Positions 1 through 5,689 of a stretch of DNA of 5,689 bases are shown here, piece by piece. The position numbers were made by a program, and so were the translations under genes. The notes beneath the pieces were generated by a model. It was not told the DNA's origin and did not search any database. It saw only the letters and a list, made by a program, of their open reading frames with translations. Within the stretch, counting starts at the first letter, position 1. Every line of letters begins with the position of its first letter. This DNA is from Candidatus Krumholzibacteriia bacterium (GTDB taxonomy: Bacteria > Krumholzibacteriota > Krumholzibacteriia > LZORAL124-64-63): contig JAOZJV010000264.1 of NCBI GenBank assembly GCA_029935695.1, forward strand, positions 1-5,689, in the 5' to 3' direction.

Positions 1-1764
1 CTGGTTCCTTTGCATTTTCCCGTTTCCGACTATCTGGTTCGTATTCTTGCTGGCCGCGGGTTCAACAGCACCAAAGATCTGGACAACTTCTTTTATCCTT
101 CCCTGACCCAACTTCACGATCCTTTCCTGCTCAAAGAGATGGACCTGGCTGTGGCCCGCATGATGAAAGCGGTGCATGGCGGGGAAAGGGTGGCGGTGCA
201 TGGTGACTTTGATGTCGATGGCATCACCGGTTGCGCTCTGCTGTGTGAAACTCTGTCGGCTTTGCACAAGGGTGATGCCCGGGTGCAGCTCGAGCCTGGG
301 TTTATTCCCGACCGGGCCACCGATGGCTATGGTGTGGCTGAACGCATGGTCCGCCAGTGGGCAGTCAATGGTGTGACCTTGCTGGTGACAGTGGACACTG
401 GTGCAGCGGCCGGAGCCGAAATTGATTTGGCCGGCACCCTGGGTATGGATGTGATCGTATTGGATCATCATATTTTTGAAGATCGGCCGGCGGCCGTGGC
501 TCTGGTCAATCCCAGGCGGGACCGGGCCACCTATCCCAACGATGATCTCTGCGGAGTGGCTGTGGCTTTCAAATTTGCCCAGGCTTTGCAGGAGAACGAT
601 CCAACCTGTCTTGCCGAAGGATTCCTGGACACGGTTTTGGATCTGGTGGCTCTGGGGCTGGTGGCTGATCAAATGGCCATCACCGGAGAAAACCGCATCC
701 TGGTCAAAAAAGGTCTGGAGCGTTTCAACGACCGCGCCAAAATTCGGGTGGGCCTGGCGGCACTGCTTTCTGTGGCCGGCCTGGACCGTGGTTTTCCCGT
801 AACCACCAGTGATTTTGCCTACCAGCTGGCCCCGCGCATCAATGCCTGCGGGCGTATCGGCCGGGTCATGTCGGCTTTGGAACTTTTGCTGACCAAGGAT
901 GAAAGCAAAGCCCGGGAACTGGCAGCAGAAGCCGACCGCACCAACAGCCGACGCAAGGAACAGGATATTCTGCTCAAAGGTGAAGCCTTGAATATGGCCC
1001 TGCCTTATGTGGAGCGTGGAGATTGCTGTCTGGTGCTGGAAAGCCGCACCTGGCACAAAGGCATCATCGGCATCGGCGCTGCCCGTCTGGTGGAACAGTA
1101 CCAATTGCCCGTCATTCTTATTTCCGTTGAAGGGGACGAGGCCCGTGGATCAGCCCGGAGCGTGCCCCATGTGGACGTGAAGGCGGCGCTGGATAAATGC
1201 AGTGAGTTTTTACTGCGCCACGGCGGCCATGCTCAGGCTGCAGGCATGACCTTGCGCACCCGTGATATCCCCGCCTTTCGTGAAGCTTTCCTGAAAACTC
1301 TGCAAAATGAACCCTTCACCGGTCCGGTGCCCGAAGGGTACGACCTTGATCTGTGCATGGACGAAATCTGTGCCCAGGACGTGGCCAAGTTGGTCAACGA
1401 GATGGAGCATCTTGAGCCCTTCGGATCGGGCAATCGCAAGCCTATTTTCCGGTGCAACAATTTGCAGATGCAACGTATGCCCACGCCTTTGAGCGGTGGT
1501 GCCCATCTGCGCTTTGCTTTCCGTGGTCCGGCCACCGCAAACGGTGATGAAACTCCTGCCCTGATGCGTGAGTTCGTATCTTTCGGTAGTGGCGATGCCT
1601 GGCGGCGCATGCTGCAAGGTGAAAGACTTTCATCGTCCGATATTCTGGATCGTCGCTGGGATGTCCTGTTTCAAATTGGCCGCAGTACTTTCCGGCCCCG
1701 CCATGGGCACTATGATCCGGTCCAGCAACTGCTGGTGGATATTAAGCCCTCTGGTTCCTCATGA
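1..1764 (+). CDS. recJ: RecJ single-stranded-DNA-specific 5'-3' exonuclease, 5' end cut by the window edge
   Basis: RecJ degrades single-stranded DNA 5' to 3' in recombinational and mismatch repair, using two metal ions. The frame is open to base 1; a TTG at 10 is possible, but family members usually have a few dozen residues before this point, so the true start is probably upstream. Counting from that TTG, motif I HGDFDVDG is at 64-71, the motif II aspartate (VTVDTG) is D129, the DHH triad is at 152-154, and the motif IV aspartate in LGLVAD is D220. APRINACGR is at 274-282. The DHHA1 part carries GSARSV (380-385) and GGHAQAAG (405-412). The OB-fold entry LEPFGSGN is at 468-475. All nuclease motifs look intact. 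The C-terminal OB region has extra residues at about 505-522 compared with common RecJ. The stop TGA overlaps the next ATG. The family call is very secure; only the start is unknown. Confidence 0.96.
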   Translation: MVPLHFPVSDYLVRILAGRGFNSTKDLDNFFYPSLTQLHDPFLLKEMDLAVARMMKAVHGGERVAVHGDFDVDGITGCALLCETLSALHKGDARVQLEPGFIPDRATDGYGVAERMVRQWAVNGVTLLVTVDTGAAAGAEIDLAGTLGMDVIVLDHHIFEDRPAAVALVNPRRDRATYPNDDLCGVAVAFKFAQALQENDPTCLAEGFLDTVLDLVALGLVADQMAITGENRILVKKGLERFNDRAKIRVGLAALLSVAGLDRGFPVTTSDFAYQLAPRINACGRIGRVMSALELLLTKDESKARELAAEADRTNSRRKEQDILLKGEALNMALPYVERGDCCLVLESRTWHKGIIGIGAARLVEQYQLPVILISVEGDEARGSARSVPHVDVKAALDKCSEFLLRHGGHAQAAGMTLRTRDIPAFREAFLKTLQNEPFTGPVPEGYDLDLCMDEICAQDVAKLVNEMEHLEPFGSGNRKPIFRCNNLQMQRMPTPLSGGAHLRFAFRGPATANGDETPALMREFVSFGSGDAWRRMLQGERLSSSDILDRRWDVLFQIGRSTFRPRHGHYDPVQQLLVDIKPSGSS

Positions 1765-3941
1765 GTTCCCGCAGTTCAGAAAGTCCTGAGCGCTGCACGG
1801 CGATCATGGAAAACATCTGGACCCGGGTCGAGTCTTACAATCCTCAAGCCGACAAAGAGCGTCTGTGGGAAGCTTTTCATTTTGCCAAGGCGGCCCACGA
1901 AGGACAGAAACGGAAAAGCGGTGAGCCTTTCTTTCTGCACGCCGTGATCGTTGCTGATATTCTGACCGACCTGCGCATGGACGTCGACACCCTCATTGCC
2001 GCCATGACTCACGACGTTGTTGAAGACACCCATTTCACCAGAGAAGATATGGTCGACATGTTTGGTCCCGAAGTGGCCAACATGGTTGATGGTGTCACCA
2101 AGATCAGCGGGCTCAAAGAGGTCAACAAGGATGCCCGCAAGGCCGAGACTTACCGCAAACTGGTGCTGGCTATCGCCCGGGATCCGCGCACGGTGCTGAT
2201 CAAGCTGGCCGATCGTTTGCACAACATGCGCACCATTGAATTTCTGAGCCAGGAGCGGCAGCAGGCCATCGCCCAGGAAACCATGGATGTGTATGTGCCC
2301 TTTGCGAACCGGTTCGGCATCGCCAAAATAAAATGGGAGCTGGAGGACCTGGCGTTCAAGGTCCTGATGCCCGGCAAGTATTTTGAGATTGAGCGGGGTA
2401 TTAATCAGTCGCGTGCTGAGCGGGAACGTTTAATCACCAAGTTGCTGACTCCCCTGCAGGAAACCATGGACAAGGCCGGCATCAAGTGCAGCATCCACGG
2501 CCGACCCAAACATTTTTATTCCATCTACAACAAGATGCAGGAACAGGAAATCGGCCTGGACCGCATTTACGATTTGCTGGCTTTGCGTATCCTGGTCGAT
2601 ACCAAGGCCGATTGTTATCATGCGCTGGGTGAATTGCACACTCTCTTTCCTCCTCTGTCCGACCGGATCAAGGATTTCATCGCCACACCTAAAACCAACA
2701 TGTACCAGTCGCTGCACTCGACAGTGCGCACGCCTCAGGGCAAGTATATCGAAGTTCAAATCCGCACCCAGAAGATGCACGACCGGGCCGAGCTGGGGAT
2801 CGCTGCCCATTGGCGTTACAAGGAAGGTGGCGGCACCGACGCAGCGGGTCTCAGCGAGATGGTCAAGATGCTTCGGCAGATCATGGTCTGGCAGGAAGAC
2901 GTGGCTGATCCCCGCGAGTACATGGACACCATGATGAGCGACTTCCTGCGCGACGAGGTCTTTGTCTTCAGTCCTGGTGGCGACGTGTTTCAGTTGCCCG
3001 CTGGCGGCACCCCGCTGGATTTTGCTTTCCGTATTCATTCGGAAGTGGGTTTCCGTTGCACCGGCGCCAAGGTCAATGGCCGCATTGTCAGTTTGCGTTC
3101 GGAACTGGTCAACGGCGATTCGGTGGAAATTCTCACCAGCAAGACACCCAATCCCAGCCCCAGCTGGCTGGAAATTGTCAAAACCGGCCGGGCGAAGCAC
3201 CATATCCGTCGCTGGCTAAAATCCAGCAAGTTTGAAGAGAGCATCAAGCTGGGCCGGGAAATTCTGGAGCGGGAATTCACCCGGGCGCACATACGGGTGA
3301 AGATTGACACCGACCTGGTGGACGTGGCCCAGGAAATGGGTTATGGCGATGTGGCCAAGCTGCTGGCTGCCGTGGGCAATGGTGCTCTTAATTTTGGCAA
3401 GGTTGTGGGCCGTCTCACGCCCCGCAACGAATCGGCGGCCGAAAAGGTTTTGACCAAAGGCAAAGAGCTTTACGATACTTTGCTGCGGCGCAGCAGCACC
3501 GGTGTGCGTGTGGCCGGCGTGGACAACCTGATGGTGGTGTACGCCCGTTGTTGCCAGCCCATTCCCGGCGATTCGGTGGTGGGGGTGATCACCCGGGGAC
3601 GGGGTGTTTCGGTTCACCGGGCCGGATGCAGTAATCTGAATGATCCCAATCTTGGTCCCGAACGCCGCATTGAAGTGAGCTGGGATGTGGCTCCGGAACA
3701 AACCTTCATGGTCAAATTGATCATCCAGGCCGTGGACCGAAAAAATTTGCTGATGGATGTGAGCAACGTTCTGAACCAGACGAATACCAATATTCAGAGC
3801 GGCAATTTTGTGGCCGAAGATGACGTTTCCACCATCACTCTGGTGGTGGAAGTGACCAATCTGAACAAGCTGGAAAAGATTTTGCAAGCCATCGGCAAGG
3901 TGCGTGGCGTGCAGAATATCCAGCGCTATCAACTGGGGTAA
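1761..3941 (+). CDS. rel: Bifunctional (p)ppGpp synthetase/hydrolase, RelA/SpoT homologue
   Basis: Makes (p)ppGpp from ATP and GDP/GTP during starvation and also degrades it; cytosolic and ribosome-associated. At 726 residues it has the normal long-Rel length. The HD hydrolase has R51, H60, H84-D85, E88-D89, D151 and N155, each 7 residues past the positions known in the Streptococcus Rel structure. The synthetase has GRPKHFYSIY (247-256), D271, the RIKD motif (302-305; RXKD is typical of bifunctional enzymes, EXDD of synthetase-only RelA), N313, Y315, H319 and E331 in EVQIRT. TGS spans about 397-459, with H426 at the site that contacts the tRNA 3' end in RelA. The zinc-finger residues are C597, C598, H619 and C623; ACT runs from about 645 to the end. 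The start chosen overlaps the recJ stop (ATGA). A second ATG at 1806 (residue 16) fits the usual family N-terminus as well, and neither has a clear ribosome site. Oddity: A61 replaces the usual proline after the metal-binding H60. Confidence 0.96.
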   Translation: MSSRSSESPERCTAIMENIWTRVESYNPQADKERLWEAFHFAKAAHEGQKRKSGEPFFLHAVIVADILTDLRMDVDTLIAAMTHDVVEDTHFTREDMVDMFGPEVANMVDGVTKISGLKEVNKDARKAETYRKLVLAIARDPRTVLIKLADRLHNMRTIEFLSQERQQAIAQETMDVYVPFANRFGIAKIKWELEDLAFKVLMPGKYFEIERGINQSRAERERLITKLLTPLQETMDKAGIKCSIHGRPKHFYSIYNKMQEQEIGLDRIYDLLALRILVDTKADCYHALGELHTLFPPLSDRIKDFIATPKTNMYQSLHSTVRTPQGKYIEVQIRTQKMHDRAELGIAAHWRYKEGGGTDAAGLSEMVKMLRQIMVWQEDVADPREYMDTMMSDFLRDEVFVFSPGGDVFQLPAGGTPLDFAFRIHSEVGFRCTGAKVNGRIVSLRSELVNGDSVEILTSKTPNPSPSWLEIVKTGRAKHHIRRWLKSSKFEESIKLGREILEREFTRAHIRVKIDTDLVDVAQEMGYGDVAKLLAAVGNGALNFGKVVGRLTPRNESAAEKVLTKGKELYDTLLRRSSTGVRVAGVDNLMVVYARCCQPIPGDSVVGVITRGRGVSVHRAGCSNLNDPNLGPERRIEVSWDVAPEQTFMVKLIIQAVDRKNLLMDVSNVLNQTNTNIQSGNFVAEDDVSTITLVVEVTNLNKLEKILQAIGKVRGVQNIQRYQLG

Positions 3942-3942
3942 T

Positions 3943-4392
3943 ATGCGTTGTATTGTTCAGCGAAGTGGCCCCGCCCGGGTGGAAATAGATGGCCGCATCA
4001 ATGGTTCCATCAACAGAGGCCTGGTGGTTCTGGCGGCCTTTGCTCCCACGGACACAGCCAAAGAGCTGGAGTGGATGGCCCACAAACTGACCCATCTGCG
4101 CATTTTCAATGACGACCAGGACAAGATGAACTTATCACTCCAGGATGTTGGGGGAGGAATTTTGCTGATCAGCCAATTCACTCTCTACGGCGATTGCAAA
4201 AAAGGCATGCGACCTTCTTTCATCGGCTCGGCTGCTCCTGATGCCGCCCGGCAGCTCTATCATGATTTTGCCGCGCTCCTCAAAGGAAAATGGCCCACCG
4301 TGGCCGAAGGTGAATTTGGGGCCAAGATGCAGGTGAGCCTGACCAATGAGGGACCAGTGACGCTGGTCATTGACCGGGAAGGCTCCCCATGA
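3943..4392 (+). CDS. dtd: D-aminoacyl-tRNA deacylase (Dtd)
   Basis: Removes D-amino acids, and glycine mischarged on tRNA-Ala, from tRNA; a cytosolic homodimer with its active site at the subunit interface. The 149-residue length is typical. The opening MRCIVQRS is the family N-terminus. The two signature motifs are present: SQFT at 77-80 followed by RPSF at 90-93, and the Gly-cisPro motif NEGPVT at 135-140 (G137-P138), which gives chiral selectivity. The start at 3943 lies one base after the rel stop, with a weak GGGG ribosome-site candidate at 3935-3938. An in-frame ATG at 3904 would add 13 residues that do not fit the family and would overlap rel, so I reject it. The close junction points to cotranscription and coupled translation with rel. 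In Bacillus dtd also follows rel, which supports the assignment. The gene ends in an ATGA overlap with maf. No missing key residue is seen. Confidence 0.96.
   Translation: MRCIVQRSGPARVEIDGRINGSINRGLVVLAAFAPTDTAKELEWMAHKLTHLRIFNDDQDKMNLSLQDVGGGILLISQFTLYGDCKKGMRPSFIGSAAPDAARQLYHDFAALLKGKWPTVAEGEFGAKMQVSLTNEGPVTLVIDREGSP
4376..4382 (+). promoter_or_regulatory. Ribosome binding site of maf
   Basis: The purine stretch GGGAAGG ends 6 bases before the ATG at 4389, inside the last codons of dtd. It supports the ATG over a GTG six codons later (4407). Together with the ATGA overlap, it suggests that maf can be translated both by reinitiation after dtd and by direct ribosome binding. Confidence 0.6.
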
Positions 4393-5015
4393 TCACCACT
4401 CCCTTTGTGAATTGGCCCGAGGGCCTGGAGTTGGTTCTTGCCAGTCGCTCACCGCGCCGGGCAGAGTTGCTCCAGGTGGCCGGCATTCCTTTTGTGATCG
4501 AGCCGGCTCCCGATGTGGAAGCCGAACTGGCCGCCACCCTGACCAATATTCATCACCAGCCAGACTTGTACGCCATGACCCTTGCGGCTGCCAAGGCCCA
4601 GGCAGTGGCGGATAAAAACCCTGCCCGGCTGGTGCTGGGATCAGATACCATCGTGGTCATTGACGGCGATATTCTGGAAAAACCCGTGGACGTGGAAGAT
4701 GCCGTGGCTTTGTTGAGCCGCCTTTCCGGCCGCAAACACACGGTCATTTCAGCCATTGCCTTGTGTGGAGGAGCCGCCGGAATGCCCGGCTTGCAGGCTT
4801 ACGAAGAAACGGGAGTTGAATTTCTGCCCCTGGATGAGGCGACCATCCGTCGGTATGTGGCCACAGGGGAGCCCATGGACAAGGCCGGAGCCTACGGAAT
4901 CCAGGGTTATGGTGCGCTGATGGTGCACGCCGTTCAAGGTTGCTATTTCAATGTAATGGGCTTGCCTTTGGCGCTTCTGGGTGAGACCCTGCGATCTATT
5001 CTTTCTGTCCCTTAG
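4389..5015 (+). CDS. maf: Maf-family nucleoside triphosphate pyrophosphatase, YhdE-like (dTTP/UTP type)
   Basis: Maf enzymes hydrolyse nucleoside triphosphates to monophosphate and pyrophosphate, clearing modified or excess nucleotides; cytosolic. Motifs in order: LASRSPRRAELL (17-28) forms the phosphate-binding loop, LGSDT (83-87) carries the catalytic-base aspartate D86, K98 is in EKP, SGRKHT is at 113-118, DKAGAYGIQG at 164-173, and GCYFNVMGLP at 184-193. The GSDT plus DKAGAYGIQG combination matches the YhdE/B. subtilis Maf branch, which prefers dTTP, UTP and pseudouridine triphosphate, rather than the YceF branch, which acts on m7GTP and has CAGSFKSEG at that site; the substrate is thus inferred. 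The 208 residues are slightly above the usual 190-200, through about 12 extra N-terminal residues before LELVLASRS and a loop around 127-136. The gene starts inside the dtd stop and ends 14 bases before mtnA. The family call is firm; a role in division arrest, claimed for some homologues, is uncertain. Confidence 0.95.
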   Translation: MITTPFVNWPEGLELVLASRSPRRAELLQVAGIPFVIEPAPDVEAELAATLTNIHHQPDLYAMTLAAAKAQAVADKNPARLVLGSDTIVVIDGDILEKPVDVEDAVALLSRLSGRKHTVISAIALCGGAAGMPGLQAYEETGVEFLPLDEATIRRYVATGEPMDKAGAYGIQGYGALMVHAVQGCYFNVMGLPLALLGETLRSILSVP

Positions 5016-5018
5016 AGT

Positions 5019-5025
5019 GAGGTGA
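5019..5025 (+). promoter_or_regulatory. Strong ribosome binding site of mtnA
   Basis: GAGGTGA in the 14-base maf/mtnA gap is a seven-base match to the canonical Shine-Dalgarno sequence, 4 bases before the ATG at 5030. It is the best ribosome site in the window and fixes the mtnA start. It also indicates the organism uses ordinary Shine-Dalgarno initiation, in contrast to the weak site before rel. Confidence 0.8.
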
Positions 5026-5029
5026 GGAC

Positions 5030-5689
5030 ATGACCGCTCTGCCTTTTCCTTTTCCTGTTGTGACCTGGGATGACCAGGAAGTTGTTCTTTTGGACCAGAC
5101 CCTGCTGCCTGAGCAAATTGCCTGGCGCCGGTGTGGCGATATCAATTCTCTCTGTCTGGCCATTTGTGAACTTGCTGTGCGCGGCGCGCCGGCTATCGGA
5201 GTGGCTGCAGGTTTCGGCCTGGCCCTTTCCTGGCGTCTGGCCATGACCCGGGAAAGCGACACTGCTTCCATGCTGGCTCGTTTTCAGGCCGACCGGCAGC
5301 AGCTGGCCGACACACGCCCTACGGCTGTGAATCTTTTTTGGGCTCTGGATAGGGTTGGGGCCTTGGCTGAAGAGTTGCAGGACAATGGCAGCTCAGCCGA
5401 TGAGATTGCCACCGCCCTTTTGGTCGAAGCACAGGCCATTCTGGATGATGACGTGGCCATGTGCCGGGCCCTTGGCATGCACGGCCAGGAATTGTTGCCT
5501 GATTTTTCCACCATTCTGACCCATTGCAACGCCGGCGGTCTGGCCACCGGTGGCTATGGCACCGCTGTGGGTGTGGTGTTTGCGGCCAAGGAAGCGGGAA
5601 AAAAAATCAGTGTCTTTGACGACGAGAAACTGCCTTTACTGCAAGGAGCAAGTCTGACCGCCTGGGAGCTGCACAACCAGGGCATTGAA
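5030..5689 (+). CDS. mtnA: S-methyl-5-thioribose-1-phosphate isomerase (MtnA, eIF2B-like family), 3' end cut by the window edge
   Basis: MtnA converts 5-methylthioribose-1-phosphate to 5-methylthioribulose-1-phosphate in the methionine salvage pathway. The frame runs from the ATG to the last base of the window as 220 codons; the family has about 340-360 residues, so roughly the last third is missing, including the catalytic aspartate in the usual DNMAA motif. Visible motifs: LDQTLLP (21-27), AVRGAPAIGVAAGFGLAL (49-66) with R51, TRPTAVNLFWALDR (95-108) with R96, the catalytic cysteine C166 in THCNAGGLATGGYGTA (164-179), and LLQG (203-206) with substrate-binding Q205. The segment after C166 departs from consensus: DEKLP (198-202) where DETRP is usual, and GASLTAWEL (206-214) where GARLTAWEL is usual. 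The known active-site residues remain, so an isomerase is likely; a related sugar-1-phosphate isomerase (5-deoxyribose-1-phosphate or ribose-1,5-bisphosphate type) cannot be excluded. A run of eight A lies at 5599-5606. Confidence 0.92.
   Translation, partial: MTALPFPFPVVTWDDQEVVLLDQTLLPEQIAWRRCGDINSLCLAICELAVRGAPAIGVAAGFGLALSWRLAMTRESDTASMLARFQADRQQLADTRPTAVNLFWALDRVGALAEELQDNGSSADEIATALLVEAQAILDDDVAMCRALGMHGQELLPDFSTILTHCNAGGLATGGYGTAVGVVFAAKEAGKKISVFDDEKLPLLQGASLTAWELHNQGIE

Larger units (their letters stand above)
1..5689 (+). other. Probable single operon recJ-rel-dtd-maf-mtnA
   Basis: All five genes point the same way. Junctions are ATGA overlaps at 1761-1764 and 4389-4392, a 1-base gap at 3942 and a 14-base gap at 5016-5029. 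No hairpin followed by a T tract and no convincing -35/-10 pair is seen at any junction, so a promoter must lie upstream of the window or inside a gene. Cotranscription is an inference from spacing. Confidence 0.8.

Noticed and set aside
1210..1617. Antisense open frames opposite the recJ C-terminus
   Set aside because: Shadow frames of a certain gene, with no family resemblance and no ribosome site.
1..1759. Nine-base repeat CTGGTTCCT at 1-9 and 1751-1759
   Set aside because: Short, inside coding sequence, and one copy sits at the arbitrary window edge; chance is enough.
3739..3745. Possible slippery heptamer A_AAA_AAT in rel
   Set aside because: It fits the -1 frameshift pattern in frame, but no supporting stem-loop or upstream Shine-Dalgarno-like stimulator is evident, and the zero frame encodes the complete ACT domain.
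2430..3932. Two long antisense open frames opposite rel (2430-3203 and 3216-3932)
   Set aside because: They lie in exact antisense register with the rel codons, where a stop arises only opposite TTA, CTA or TCA, which are rare in this codon usage; the one break matches the CTA at 3216-3218. The proteins resemble no family and rel is certain.
3904..3942. Upstream in-frame ATG for dtd
   Set aside because: It adds 13 non-conserved residues inside rel; the ATG at 3943 gives the exact family N-terminus.
4776..4790. Perfect 5-base-pair hairpin GCCGG/CCGGC
   Set aside because: It lies in the maf coding region, is short, and has no T tract, so it is not a terminator; likely chance in GC-rich codons.

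Overview
The window is a dense bacterial housekeeping segment. Five genes lie head to tail on the + strand with almost no intergenic DNA: recJ (its 5' end is outside the window), a long bifunctional rel, dtd, maf, and mtnA (its 3' end is outside the window). Two junctions are 4-base ATGA stop/start overlaps (recJ/rel and dtd/maf). The rel/dtd gap is 1 base and the maf/mtnA gap is 14 bases. The layout reads as one polycistronic operon with coupled translation. No promoter, terminator, RNA gene, mobile element, CRISPR array or gene-free stretch above 14 bases is visible.

Region by region: 1-1764 encodes the RecJ single-strand 5'-3' exonuclease, with DHH, DHHA1 and OB parts. 1761-3941 encodes a full-length RelA/SpoT homologue with hydrolase, synthetase, TGS, zinc-finger and ACT domains; the hydrolase and synthetase catalytic residues both look intact. 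3943-4392 encodes D-aminoacyl-tRNA deacylase. 4389-5015 encodes a Maf nucleotide pyrophosphatase of the YhdE-like type. 5030-5689 encodes the first 220 residues of a methylthioribose-1-phosphate isomerase of the MtnA/eIF2B family.

The organism is a bacterium with moderately GC-rich DNA (high fifties percent by eye). It carries a Rel protein of the bifunctional RXKD type rather than a synthetase-only RelA. From general knowledge, recJ, rel and dtd are also neighbours in Bacillus (recJ-apt-rel-dtd), but here apt is absent between recJ and rel, and maf and mtnA follow. This is not a standard Bacillus or enterobacterial layout. I cannot name the phylum; an uncultivated Gram-negative lineage is a low-confidence guess.

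Functionally the genes share a loose theme of quality control and stress: DNA repair (RecJ), starvation signalling by (p)ppGpp (Rel), removal of mischarged D-amino acids from tRNA (Dtd), hydrolysis of nucleotides (Maf), and methionine salvage (MtnA). I see no convincing novel system here. The points worth a second look are the gene order, small departures from family consensus in MtnA and Rel, an insertion in the RecJ OB region, and the choice of start for rel.
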